Source: Streptomyces sp. NRRL S-340 (GTDB lineage Bacteria > Actinomycetota > Actinomycetes > Streptomycetales > Streptomycetaceae). From it: 64,000 nucleotides of DNA. The stretch spans positions 186,001 through 250,000 of the forward strand of contig NZ_JOIY01000014.1 of assembly GCF_000720185.1 (NCBI RefSeq), in the 5' to 3' direction. The translations under genes and the position numbers were made by a program. The notes beneath the pieces are model-generated. The model saw nothing but the letters and a program-made list of their open reading frames with translations. It had not been told where the DNA came from and searched no databases. Of the stretch, positions 1 through 8,230 are shown in pieces; positions within the stretch are counted from its first letter, which is position 1; every line of letters begins with the position of its first letter.

Positions 1-520
1 CCCGTTCCTGGACCCGGGTGTCGAGCCGGTCCCAGATCCACGGCCGGGTCTCGTGCAGGCCGAGTGCGATCGAGGCGGCCTCCACCATCTGCTGGGAGCA
101 GTCGGTGAGCACCGGCCAGGCCTCACCGCTGTCACGGTCCGTGCCCGTTGTCAGACCCTGCGTGTACCTTTCGATGAGGTGGGAGACGACCTCGGAACCG
201 GTGGAGTCCCCGGAGTCCTCGGAGGCTGTGGAGTCCTTGCAACCCCCGGGCTTCGCGGGGCCCGTCCCGCCGCCGCCCGCGCCCGCGATCCGGAAGGAGG
301 CCAGCAGAAATGACCGGGCGAACCCTTCGAGGCCGTCCGAGACGACCCCGGACCAGCTCGCCCGCCCCGGCAGCCGGTACTGGGCCAGGCCCGGGGTGGC
401 GTAGGGCAGCAGGGCCGCCAGCTGCCGGTCGGCCAGGGCCTCCCAGTGCGCCCGGGTCCAGCCGGTCAGGGGAGAGCGGACGCGGTCGGTGGGCGGCAGG
501 GGGAAGTGCGGGGCGGCCAT
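1..520 (-). CDS. DUF2264 domain protein, C-terminus outside the window
   Basis: The ATG is at 520, 5 bases after a GGAG-type ribosome binding site. The gene reads leftward and leaves the window after about 173 codons without a stop. The N-terminus (PLTGWTRAHWEALADRQL, then LPGRASWSGVVSDGLEGFAR) matches the start of DUF2264 proteins, which are cytoplasmic and have a predicted alpha/alpha-barrel fold like that of glycan-processing enzymes. The activity of the family is not established, but its members usually sit in carbohydrate-use loci. Here it lies downstream of the PL8 lyase and M60 peptidase genes on the same strand, separated by one copy of the 164-bp element. I infer a role in processing the oligosaccharides released by those enzymes. 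No signal peptide is visible. Confidence 0.8.
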   Translation of the reverse strand, partial: MAAPHFPLPPTDRVRSPLTGWTRAHWEALADRQLAALLPYATPGLAQYRLPGRASWSGVVSDGLEGFARSFLLASFRIAGAGGGGTGPAKPGGCKDSTASEDSGDSTGSEVVSHLIERYTQGLTTGTDRDSGEAWPVLTDCSQQMVEAASIALGLHETRPWIWDRLDTRVQER

Positions 521-648
521 GGCGATTCGCTGGCTCCTTCGGCGGACGGCGGGCGGTACGGGCGGTACCGGCGATACGGACGGTACGGGCGGCGGACGAG
601 GGGGGCGCGGGCCCTGCGGGAGCGGACAGGTCCGGAGCGGCGGCTCTA

Positions 649-812
649 AGGGCTGCGAACAAAAGGGGCGCCCGGCTCGCGACGCCCGGCCCGCACGCTC
701 GCCGCGTTGCCGGAAGGCCCTGGCAGCTCCGCCACAAGGACCTTCCGGCGCCTTGCGATCGCACGCACCGGACACCGCCCGCTGATCGGAACCCACTTTT
801 GTTCGCAGCTCT
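649..812 (+). repeat. 164-bp inverted-repeat element, copy A
   Basis: This is the most diverged of three 164-bp copies, with about 12 differences from the copy at 25142. The right terminus reads CCCACTTTTGTTCGCAGCTC plus T. The left terminus is its imperfect inverse (AGGGCTGCGAACAAAAG). Inside are inverted GCCGGAAGG/CCTTCCGGC arms, so the whole element can fold into one long hairpin. Its right edge supplies the last two bases of the TAG stop of the leftward PL8 gene. TAA flanks both sides if the outermost base is counted as target. The 128 bases between it and the DUF2264 start contain only a GGTACGGGC-type short repeat. Confidence 0.85.
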
Positions 813-3219
813 AACGCAGCAGGGCCGTGTGCGTATGGCCCCGTGAACCGCCCACGCGGACGGTGAGCACCGGGCGGCGGCCCGGCGTGACGGACACGGT
901 GTCGTCGGCGCTGACCACCCGGCGCACCGGGAAGGGCAGCCGGACGGTCAGGACCGTCGCCGTACGGCCCGGATCCGCCACCGCCACCGACACGCCCTGG
1001 TCGCGGTGGCACACCAGGACGGTGCCGGGGCCGTCCGATGCGAGTCCGTCCACCGAACCCGCCGCCCAGAAGTGCGCCGCGAGCAGACCGTGACGGGGCG
1101 CGGCGACGGCCTGCACGGTGGCGTCGTTGGCCAGGACGCGCGCCGGGCGGGAGCGGGACCAGGCCAGGGTGGCGGCGGCGGTCGCGCCCGGCAGCAGGAC
1201 GTAGGAGTAGGACGCGGAGGCGGGGGAGGAGCCGTGGTCGAACCACAGTGTGGCGTAACGGCGGGTGACCGGGGTGGTGCTGCCACCGGTGTCCGCACCG
1301 GTGTTGACGGAGCGCCACGTGCCGGTGCGCTCCTCGCGCAGCGCGCGCAGCGGACCACCGGAGGGGAAGACGTACCCGCCGGTGCCCTCCAGGTGGACCC
1401 AGCGCGCGTCGTCGAGCGAGGCCGACCACCCCTGCTCCGCGGGCTGCCGGTGCCCGTCGACGAGGAGCCGGGGTGCCCCGCCGGCGTGCAGGTTCCGGTT
1501 CTCCACGACCGTCTCGATCGTCCTGCCGTCGCCCGCCGTGATCCCGGCACCGAGCGCGACGACCGCGTTGTCCAGGAAGAACCAAACCTTCTTGGCCCGC
1601 AGCGTCGACCCGTCCGCGATCAGCTCCATCGCGGCGGCGCCGTGCCGGGCGTCGAGCACTGCCCCGCCCGCCACCGCGTTCTTCGGGCGGAACGTGCCGG
1701 TCCCGGCGCCGGTTCCGAGATCGGTCCGCCGGCGGGTGTCCACCGTCGTGCCCGGCAGCCGGTACGGGTCGACGGTCGGCCAGAAGGCGTCAGCGAAGGC
1801 GTCGGTGTCGTCGCCGTCGTACAGGTAGGTCATGCCGTCGCCGGTGTACCAGCCGTGCAGGTTCTCGCCGTTGCCCGCCTCGTAGGCGGCGATGCGTTTC
1901 GACGACAGCGACAGCGCGCACGCCCACGACGGGCGCCGGTGCACCACACGGTCCATGTCGGCGAGGACGAAGTGCCCGGTGAGGCGGTCCGCGGGACGCA
2001 CGGAGGAATCGGCGAGGAGGGCCTTCGCGCGGGCCAGGTCCGGGATCGGGACGAGATCCCGGTAGGGCGTGCTCGTGTTGCGCAGTATCCAGCCCTTGGC
2101 CGCAGCGCGCCAGCGGTCCGCGTACGCCCGCGGTGCGGCCTCGGCGAGTTGCAGGATGTGCGCGACCGCACTCGCCCCGTCGTCGTGGTCGCGGGCGGCC
2201 TCGCGCGAGACGGCGCGGCCGCGCACCGCGTCCATCATCAGCCCGTCGAACAGGAAGGGGGCGAAGCTCCGCTCGACCGCCTCGTACAGCACGTCGACCG
2301 AGGGGTCGGTGACCGCCCAGTCGGAACCGGCGAGCAGCGCCATCAGCCGGCCCGCGCCGCCCAGCAGGACACTGCCGTACGTGCCCGTGTACGCGACGTT
2401 CGAGTGCTGCACGAACGAGCCGTCCTCGTAGAAGCCGTCGCCCGAGGTGACGTACTGGAACAGGCTGTTCTGCCCGTTGCCGCGGACGTCGGACAGCCCG
2501 TCGCGGGCCAGCGCGAGCGCGGCGGGGTCGCCCGCGAGCAGCCCGCGCAGCGCGACGATGACGGCCTTGTCGGCGCGGTTGGCGCCCGTCTCGGCCAGAG
2601 CGGGGGCGTTGGTGCGGTGGTCCGGGTCGGGCACGAACGCGGCCACCGTCCGCACGTAGGCGTCGCGGTCCTCCTGGGGGAGGTCCGCGCGCAGCAGCAC
2701 GCAGACGTCCATCAGGGCACGCGGCGCGCCGATCTCCCAGAACCACCAGTTGCCGGTCTCCCGCCGGGAGGCGTTGTAACCGGCGGTGTGCAGGAAGCGG
2801 AGCGCGTCGAGGATCCCGTCGCGCACGGCCGGCTGTCCGGTGAGCGAGGTGCCGGGGGTGGCCCAGGCGATGGCGAGCGTGCGCAGCCGCGGGTAGCTCT
2901 GGCCGAACATGCCGGGGTCCGAAGCCGGGGACAGGTCGGCCCACAGCGCCTGCCGGCCCGCGGAGGTGTCGATCCGCCGCCACCAGGCCGAGGCCTCGGC
3001 GTCCAGGGCGGCGAGCGCGGCGGCGAAGTCCGGGTCCCGCGGGTCGAAGGAACCACCGGTCAGCTGCTGCGCGGCGCGGGCCAGCAGCGGCTCGTACGGG
3101 TCGCCGCCCTCCTGCCCGGCACCGCCGCCGGCGGCGCTCGCACCGCCCGCGCTGGCGACGAGGGAGGTGACCGCGCCCGCTCCGGCGAGCGCGAGGGTCT
3201 GGCGTCTGCTCAGGTCCAT
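811..3219 (-). CDS. Secreted polysaccharide lyase family 8 (hyaluronate/chondroitin/xanthan lyase type)
   Basis: An 802-residue protein begins with a Tat signal (SRRQTLALAGAGA, cleavage near ASA at about residue 28). The N-terminal alpha-toroid carries the PL8 signatures GNWWFWEIGAPRAL (156-169) and TGANR (211-215). The expected catalytic His272 and Tyr281 have the nine-residue spacing typical of the family, within DGSFVQHSNVAYTGTYG. The central beta-sandwich has the family motif around YTGDGMTYLYDGD and FWPTVDPYRLPGTT. PL8 enzymes cleave uronic-acid polysaccharides by beta-elimination outside the cell. The exact substrate cannot be told from sequence. The start is an ATG with AAGGACGG upstream, 20 bases after the M60 gene, so the two are probably cotranscribed. 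Its stop codon is formed by the end of the 164-bp element. Confidence 0.92.
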   Translation of the reverse strand: MDLSRRQTLALAGAGAVTSLVASAGGASAAGGGAGQEGGDPYEPLLARAAQQLTGGSFDPRDPDFAAALAALDAEASAWWRRIDTSAGRQALWADLSPASDPGMFGQSYPRLRTLAIAWATPGTSLTGQPAVRDGILDALRFLHTAGYNASRRETGNWWFWEIGAPRALMDVCVLLRADLPQEDRDAYVRTVAAFVPDPDHRTNAPALAETGANRADKAVIVALRGLLAGDPAALALARDGLSDVRGNGQNSLFQYVTSGDGFYEDGSFVQHSNVAYTGTYGSVLLGGAGRLMALLAGSDWAVTDPSVDVLYEAVERSFAPFLFDGLMMDAVRGRAVSREAARDHDDGASAVAHILQLAEAAPRAYADRWRAAAKGWILRNTSTPYRDLVPIPDLARAKALLADSSVRPADRLTGHFVLADMDRVVHRRPSWACALSLSSKRIAAYEAGNGENLHGWYTGDGMTYLYDGDDTDAFADAFWPTVDPYRLPGTTVDTRRRTDLGTGAGTGTFRPKNAVAGGAVLDARHGAAAMELIADGSTLRAKKVWFFLDNAVVALGAGITAGDGRTIETVVENRNLHAGGAPRLLVDGHRQPAEQGWSASLDDARWVHLEGTGGYVFPSGGPLRALREERTGTWRSVNTGADTGGSTTPVTRRYATLWFDHGSSPASASYSYVLLPGATAAATLAWSRSRPARVLANDATVQAVAAPRHGLLAAHFWAAGSVDGLASDGPGTVLVCHRDQGVSVAVADPGRTATVLTVRLPFPVRRVVSADDTVSVTPGRRPVLTVRVGGSRGHTHTALLR

Positions 3220-3239
3220 GCGGGGTCCGTCCTTCGGGA

Positions 3240-4604
3240 TCAGTCGGTCAGCGTGGCCGGGTCGGTCGACGGCTTCGGCAGGTGCAGTGCGGCCAGTTCG
3301 GCCCGCCCCTCGGCGTCGACGGGGAACGCCCAGGTGGTGACGAAGAAGTCGGTGAGGTCGCGCCCCGCGACGCGGCTGGCGTACGTGGCGAGCGCCCGGT
3401 AGCGCTTGGCCGTCTCGGTGGAGTCCGACCGCGGGTTCTCCTCCCGCACCAGTTTGTGCAGCCGGGGCCAGAAGTCGTCGCCGAAGGCGAGTTCCAGCTG
3501 CCGCAGCGGCACCAGCTTCTCGTACGCGCCGAAGGACTTCTCGTACGTCAGCCCCGGCGTACCGAACTTCGCCCGGGCGGACTGGAAGTAGTCCAGGCCC
3601 GTCCTCGGGTCGACGGTGAGCAGGTTGGACGCCTGGCCCAGGGCGCGCTGCACGGCCAGCGAGTAGATGTTCACCGTCACCTCGGTCAGACCCGACGGCT
3701 TGTACGCGAACTGCTGGTGCAGGTGCCCGAGTTCGTGGTACAGCCCCCAGCCGCGGGTGCGCAGTCCCGTCACCGTGGTGGCCCGGTCGAGGTAGGCGCG
3801 CGGGAAGCCGTTGTAGCCGTGGGTCGCGTACGCCCCGACGCCGGACGGCACCACCGACACCTCGGTGAAGTGGTACCCGCCGGCCTTGGGCCGGTGCACC
3901 GGCGCGGAGCCGTCCAGGCCGCTGACGGCGGACTCGGCGTCGATGATCTGCTCCAGCAGGCGCAGCAGCGCCGCGTGGTCCTCGTCCCGGTACAGCAGCG
4001 CGCCGTCCCGGGTGAGCGTCACGATCGAGCGCGGCCCGTGCAGTTCGACGACCGGGACACCGGTGTACGTGTCCAACTGGCTCTGGTAGTCCGCCTCGGT
4101 GGTGCGTCCGAGCGTGAAGACCGGCATGGGCGAGGAGCCGCTCCTGAACCGGACGGCGGCGCGCTGCCCGCTGCCCTCCAGGGTGAGGTAGACGGGTCCG
4201 CCGTGCGGGTCGGTCACGGTGTTCGCGCCGGGCTTCAGCGGATAGGGGCGCGGTTCGGTGACGGTGCCGTAGTAGTCCCACTGCCCGATCCACAGGGTCG
4301 GCACCAGGCCGTCGTAGGGCAGGACGGCGAGACGGAGGGGGGTGCCCGGCGGGACGTAGCGGCCGGTCGCCTGGAACTCGGAGGCGCGCAGGGCCTGTCC
4401 GAGGCGCAGCCGCTCCGCCTCCGCGGAGGGCCGGGCGACGAGCGCCACCGTGAGGTCGTCGCCGGCGGCCGGGCGAGCGGTGCCGGGCGCGGGTGCGGAA
4501 CCGGCGGCCCGAGCGGTGCCGGAGCCGGGGCCGCCGACGGCGAGCGCGGCGCCCGTGGCCGCGGCGAGGACGGAACGGCGGGACGGGGATGCGGGGGTGC
4601 GCAT
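3240..4604 (-). CDS. Secreted M60-family (enhancin/mucinase-type) metallopeptidase
   Basis: A 454-residue protein with a Tat-like signal (SRRSVLAAATGAALAVGG). The zinc site is HELGH at 290-294, with the third ligand probably Glu308 in GLTEVTVNIYS, the gluzincin arrangement of M60 peptidases. The upstream part (RYVPPGTPLRLAV, then WIGQWDYYG) matches the beta-sandwich that precedes the peptidase core. M60 enzymes cut heavily glycosylated proteins such as mucins. It is first in a leftward operon with the PL8 lyase, which suggests combined attack on protein and glycan parts of one substrate. The start is ATG with AAGGAG 11 bases upstream. Family assignment is strong; the natural substrate is inferred. 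Confidence 0.88.
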   Translation of the reverse strand: MRTPASPSRRSVLAAATGAALAVGGPGSGTARAAGSAPAPGTARPAAGDDLTVALVARPSAEAERLRLGQALRASEFQATGRYVPPGTPLRLAVLPYDGLVPTLWIGQWDYYGTVTEPRPYPLKPGANTVTDPHGGPVYLTLEGSGQRAAVRFRSGSSPMPVFTLGRTTEADYQSQLDTYTGVPVVELHGPRSIVTLTRDGALLYRDEDHAALLRLLEQIIDAESAVSGLDGSAPVHRPKAGGYHFTEVSVVPSGVGAYATHGYNGFPRAYLDRATTVTGLRTRGWGLYHELGHLHQQFAYKPSGLTEVTVNIYSLAVQRALGQASNLLTVDPRTGLDYFQSARAKFGTPGLTYEKSFGAYEKLVPLRQLELAFGDDFWPRLHKLVREENPRSDSTETAKRYRALATYASRVAGRDLTDFFVTTWAFPVDAEGRAELAALHLPKPSTDPATLTD

Positions 4605-4940
4605 GAGGCGTCGTCTCCTTGGGGCGGTCCGTACGGTGCGGGGGAGGGGTGTCAGGGGGTCCTGTGTGTCCCGGCCGGCCTGTCCGCGCCGCCCGGCCCG
4701 TGCGCGCCGGCCGCCGATGCGGCGTGGCGGTCACGCTGTCAGGCCGTGAGCGGACCCGGGCCGGTCGGCGTCGTCGGGTCGGGGAGGCGCGGGGCGCCCG
4801 TCTCCGCGCCGTCCCGGGCCCCGACGGGCGTCGCCCGCCTGCCGCCGGAGAAGTCCGTCCGTGCGCGGTCCGCCGTGCGCGACGCGCGGGTGGCGGGCGC
4901 GCCGCCCCGGACGCGGGAGGACGGATCGGCGTGCCCGGTA

Positions 4941-5104
4941 AGAGCTGCGAACAAAAGTGGGTTCCGATCAGCGGGCGGTGTCCGGTGCGTGCGATCGCAA
5001 GGCGCCGGAAGGTTCTTGCAGCGGAGCTGCCAGGGCCTTCCGGCAACGCGGCGAGGGCGCGTGCCGGGCGCCGCCCGCCGGGGCCCACTTTTGTTCGCAG
5101 CTCT
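4941..5104 (-). repeat. 164-bp inverted-repeat element, copy B
   Basis: This copy is in inverted orientation relative to copies A and C. It differs from copy C (25142-25305) at only 3 of 164 positions. The terminal inverted repeats are perfect over 21 bases, with the inner 20 reading GAGCTGCGAACAAAAGTGGG. Flanks read TAA on the left and TAA on the right if the outermost base is treated as target, a possible 3-bp duplication. There is no open reading frame, which is what a MITE-like non-autonomous element would show. Most of the interior can pair with itself. Confidence 0.9.
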
Positions 5105-5212
5105 AAGAGGGGCGGCAAGAGGCGTGGGGGCAGGGCGCATCCAGTGACTCCCATGGGACGAACGACGTCGGGGCGACGGGCGGGACGAGCGGGTGGGGCT
5201 GCGCGCCAGCAT

Positions 5213-5224
5213 GTAAGCGTTTGC
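5213..5224 (+). promoter_or_regulatory. LacI-type operator GTAAGCGTTTGC
   Basis: GTAAGCGTTTGC is a partial palindrome around a central CG, the usual form of LacI/CcpA-family sites. It shares the half-site GTAARCG with sites at 7965-7976 and 8163-8174 (the latter read on the minus strand). It lies in the A+T-richer segment upstream of the M60-PL8 operon and just beyond the 3' end of the LacI-type gene, which is the likely regulator. Confidence 0.55.
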
Positions 5225-5353
5225 TATCCACTCGCAAGGGGGTGGACCGAGTTTCTGTTCGTTACTATCCGAACCGGCGTCCGTACGAGCAGAATCGAGC
5301 ACGCCGGGGCTGCGTCGTCAGCTCCGGCGTCAGTTCCCTCGTCGACTCCGGTG

Positions 5354-6601
5354 TCAGTTCCTGCGCCGCCCGCCGCTCCCCGAGGCGCCGGTCCCGGACG
5401 TCCCGTTCCCCGGTGCACCGCTCCCCGGCGCGCTGCTCGCCGGTGTCCCGTTCCCCGTGGCTCCGCCGCCCGGCGCCGTACTCCGCGGTGGCGCCACCGA
5501 CTCCCGGACGACGATGTGCGTGCCCAGGCGCAGCGTGCCGGTCGTCGGGGCGCGCCAGTCGTCCTCGTCCCCCCCGTAGAGCGCCACGCGCACCGCCTGC
5601 CGGCCCATCTCCTCCAGCGGGATCCGTACGGTCGTCAGCCGTGGCCGCAGCTCCTGGGCCACCGGGATGTCGTCGTAGCCGACCAGCGACATGTCCTGCG
5701 GGACGCGTACCCCGGCCTCCTCCAGGGCCTGCGCCGCACCGGCCGCCACGATGTCGTTCGCGGCGAACACGGCAGTGAACTCCGGTCCCCCGCGCAGCAG
5801 TTCGGACATGCGCCGGTACCCGAAGGCCCGGCTGAAGGCGCCGGGCTGCTCCAGCCTCGGGTCCCGCGGGACACCGCGCAGTTCGAGCGCCCGCCGGTGC
5901 CCGGCGAGCCGGTCCCGCGCCGTGGAGAGGCCGGGCGGCCCGCCCAGGTAGAGGATCCGCTCATGGCCCTGGGTGATCAGGTGGTCGGTGATCGCGAAGG
6001 CGCCGCCCTCGTTGTCGTACTCGACGCCGACCGTCGGCACGCCCTCGCCGAGCGAGGGCCGTCCGCACAGCACCAGTTTCGCACCGCCCGCGTCCAGCTC
6101 CCGGGCCCGGCGCGCCAGCTCCGCCTTGTAGGCGCGGTCCTCGACGCTGCCGCCGACCAGCACCACGGCGTCGGCGCGCCGCTCGTGCATCAGCTCGATG
6201 AAGGCGAGTTCGCGCTGCGGGTCGCCCTGGGTGCAGCACACCAGGCAGAGCCGGTCGCCGTCGGTGGCCTCGCGTTCCACGCCGCGCGCGATGTACGCGT
6301 AGAACGGGTCGATCAGCTCGCCGACGATGATGCCGACGGTGCGGCCCGAGGCGCCGGCCAGCGCCCGGGCATGGGCGTTGACCACATACCCCAGCTCCCG
6401 CATGGCCGCCTCGACGCGCTCGCGCGTGGCGGCGGCCACCGGATAGTTGCGGTTCATCACCCGGGAGACGGTCGCCGTGGACACCCCGGCGCGCCGCGCG
6501 ACGTCGACGACCGTCGCGCGGCGCTGCCCGCCGCGCTCGCCCTGTCCGTCGCCCGGCTCCGCGCCGTCCGGTCCGGGTGCCGTGGAACTCTGCCGGGACA
6601 T
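5354..6601 (-). CDS. LacI-family transcriptional regulator
   Basis: A 415-residue protein. The N-terminal helix-turn-helix (ATVVDVARRAGVSTATVSRV, about 30-49) is followed by the hinge helix and a periplasmic-binding-protein-like ligand domain (GRTVGIIVGELIDPFYAY to the LTTVRIPLEEMGRQAV segment). The last 45 residues are a Gly/Ser/Thr/Pro-rich tail not found in typical LacI proteins of about 340 residues. The ATG at 6601 is preceded by AGGGGGTGGGCCGG. It lies between the leftward M60-PL8 operon and the dehydrogenase/importer genes, with three related operator-like sites around it. I infer that it is the local repressor, released by a sugar derived from the polysaccharide. Confidence 0.9.
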   Translation of the reverse strand: MSRQSSTAPGPDGAEPGDGQGERGGQRRATVVDVARRAGVSTATVSRVMNRNYPVAAATRERVEAAMRELGYVVNAHARALAGASGRTVGIIVGELIDPFYAYIARGVEREATDGDRLCLVCCTQGDPQRELAFIELMHERRADAVVLVGGSVEDRAYKAELARRARELDAGGAKLVLCGRPSLGEGVPTVGVEYDNEGGAFAITDHLITQGHERILYLGGPPGLSTARDRLAGHRRALELRGVPRDPRLEQPGAFSRAFGYRRMSELLRGGPEFTAVFAANDIVAAGAAQALEEAGVRVPQDMSLVGYDDIPVAQELRPRLTTVRIPLEEMGRQAVRVALYGGDEDDWRAPTTGTLRLGTHIVVRESVAPPRSTAPGGGATGNGTPASSAPGSGAPGNGTSGTGASGSGGRRRN

Positions 6602-6879
6602 CCGGCCCACCCCCTGATGGTCGTGCTGGTCTGTCTGCGGTCCGCCCGCCCCAGAGACTAGGGCCTCTCGTCCGGATCCCGCCGGGCTCGCGGGGTCCGG
6701 CAGCGCCCCTCGCGGCGGCGCTGCCGCCGGTCGCCACGGCCCCGCCGTGCCGCCCTCCCGCGCCGTGCGGTGTTCCTCCCCTGTGCCGACGGCGTGGGAG
6801 GTGCCCCCGTCACCGGCCCCCGCTCCCTGATCCGGCCGCTTCGGGACGCAAGAGCCCGGGGCGTGCGGTGCGGGCCCGC

Positions 6880-7950
6880 TCACGCGATCCGTTCCAGGTC
6901 CGCCAGGAGCACCGCGTGGGCCAGCGGCAGCCCGCGCGCGTACCGGGCCAGTTCGTCGACGGCGAGCGCCCCGAGCCGGCCCACCTCGTTGCCCTGGGCG
7001 CCCGCCAGGTGCGGCGTGATGAAGACGTTGGGCAGGTCCCACAGCGGGTGCCCGGCGGGCAGCGGTTCCGGGTCGGTGACATCGAGCACGGCGTCGATCC
7101 GGCCGCTGACCAGGTGTTCCGTCAGGGCCTGCGTGTCCACGAGCGGGCCGCGCGCGGTGTTCACGAGGAGTGTGCCCGGACGCATCAGACCGAGCCTGCG
7201 GGCGTCGAGCAGATGCCGGGTCCGCGCGGTGTCCGGCGCGTGCAGGGTCACCACGTCGCTGGTCGCCACCAGGGTGTCCAGGTCGGTTCGGGTGGCACCG
7301 AGCAACCGGGCCTCGGTGTCGCCGACGTACGGGTCGTAGAGGAGGACCTCGGCGTCCAGGGTGCGCAGCAGTTGCGCGACACGGCGGCCGATGCGCGAGG
7401 CGCCGACGACACCGACGGTGATGCCACGGGTGCCGAGCCAGTGCTGGCGGTCCAGGTCGGCGTCGGTGCGGTGGGTGCGCCGGCCCCGGAAGAGATGGGC
7501 GAGCGGGAAGGCCCGCTTGGCCCCCAGGATGATCGCGGCGAGCGTGAACTCGGCGACCGGCACGGCGTTGGCCGCGGCCGCCGAGGAGACCACGATCCCG
7601 CGCTCGTAGGCCTCCCGGCTCAGGAACGTCTTCACGGTGCCGGCCGCGTGGATCACCGCGCGCAGCCGGGGCGCCCGGTCGAGCGCGGCCCGGTCGACCG
7701 GCGGGCAGCCCCAGCCGGTGAGCAGTACCTCGCACTCGGCGAGGGCCGCCCGCGCCTCCGGGCCGGTGAACTCCCCGACGACACGCGGGGGCCGGATGTC
7801 CGCGGTCTCCTCCAGCCGCGCCCGTACGGACGGCGGGAAGACGTCGTCCACGACCGCGGAGTCCATCGCGAGAACCGTGCGGGGCCGCCGCGGGGGCGGT
7901 GTGGCGTCGGCGGCCGCGGCCTCGACCGGCGCCTCGTCAGTGGTACGCAC
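6880..7950 (-). CDS. D-isomer-specific 2-hydroxyacid dehydrogenase
   Basis: A 356-residue cytoplasmic NAD(P)-dependent dehydrogenase of the SerA/GhrB superfamily. The nucleotide-binding motif is GVVGASRIGRRVAQLL. The catalytic region includes LVNTARGPLVD (Arg), DVTDPEPLPAGHPLW (Glu) and the general-acid His in ITPHLAG. The start is the GTG at 7950, with GGAGG six bases upstream. An in-frame ATG at 7992 is rejected because a LacI-type operator would then be inside the coding sequence. It probably reduces or oxidises a 2-keto/2-hydroxy sugar acid derived from uronate breakdown, but the substrate is not shown by sequence. It is divergent from the importer operon, and the 278 bases separating it from the LacI gene hold nothing recognisable. 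Confidence 0.88.
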   Translation of the reverse strand: MRTTDEAPVEAAAADATPPPRRPRTVLAMDSAVVDDVFPPSVRARLEETADIRPPRVVGEFTGPEARAALAECEVLLTGWGCPPVDRAALDRAPRLRAVIHAAGTVKTFLSREAYERGIVVSSAAAANAVPVAEFTLAAIILGAKRAFPLAHLFRGRRTHRTDADLDRQHWLGTRGITVGVVGASRIGRRVAQLLRTLDAEVLLYDPYVGDTEARLLGATRTDLDTLVATSDVVTLHAPDTARTRHLLDARRLGLMRPGTLLVNTARGPLVDTQALTEHLVSGRIDAVLDVTDPEPLPAGHPLWDLPNVFITPHLAGAQGNEVGRLGALAVDELARYARGLPLAHAVLLADLERIA

Positions 7951-7964
7951 CCTGCCTCCGGACA

Positions 7965-7976
7965 GTAAACGTGTTC
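7965..7976 (+). promoter_or_regulatory. LacI-type operator GTAAACGTGTTC
   Basis: GTAAACGTGTTC lies 15 bases upstream of the GTG start of the leftward dehydrogenase gene, where a bound repressor would block its promoter. The left half (GTAAACG) matches the sites at 5213 and 8163. Confidence 0.55.
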
Positions 7977-8150
7977 TATGGCGGTACCGCACGCTAGGGA
8001 GCCCGTCGCTCGACCGTCAAGGTCGGGAGGCAGACACGGCCGATGAGTTGCCCTGGTTCAGTCTGAAATGCCGTACAGAAATGGCCTGTTCGCAGTGCCG
8101 GAGGCGACGCGTTCGCCGTCGTTTCACGGTCCGTCAGGTCGGCGGACCTA

Positions 8151-8180
8151 TTGACGATGGGGTTAACCGCTTACTAACTT
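8151..8180 (+). promoter_or_regulatory. Importer-operon promoter with LacI-type operator in the spacer
   Basis: A -35-like TTGACG (8151-8156) and a -10-like TAACTT (8175-8180) are separated by 18 bases. The third operator, GTAAGCGGTTAA on the minus strand (8163-8174), fills the spacer. Transcription would begin about 40 bases before the first permease gene. This layout predicts direct repression of the importer operon by the LacI-family protein. The promoter call rests on sequence alone. Confidence 0.5.
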
Positions 8181-8230
8181 GCCGCCGCAGAAACCAGTTC
8201 CTGCGCCAACCGGCCGAACAGGACCGCGCC

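Larger units (their letters stand above)
4605..5353. other. 749-base intergenic region between the M60 gene and lacI-type gene
   Basis: This region holds the leader of the leftward M60-PL8 transcript, copy B of the 164-bp element (4941-5104) and a LacI-type operator (5213-5224). The part from 5205 to 5300 is noticeably richer in A+T than its surroundings and is the best place for the leftward promoter. In that case the element would lie in the 5' leader of the mRNA. The remaining sequence (4605-4940) shows no convincing coding signal on either strand. Confidence 0.6.

Noticed and set aside
811..5154. A 1447-codon leftward frame spanning the PL8 gene, the antisense frame of the M60 region and copy B of the 164-bp element
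   Set aside because: Only the last 802 codons resemble a protein. The rest is a stop-poor frame caused by high G+C and runs in the wrong frame through the M60 gene. The ATG at 3219 with a Tat signal is the true start.
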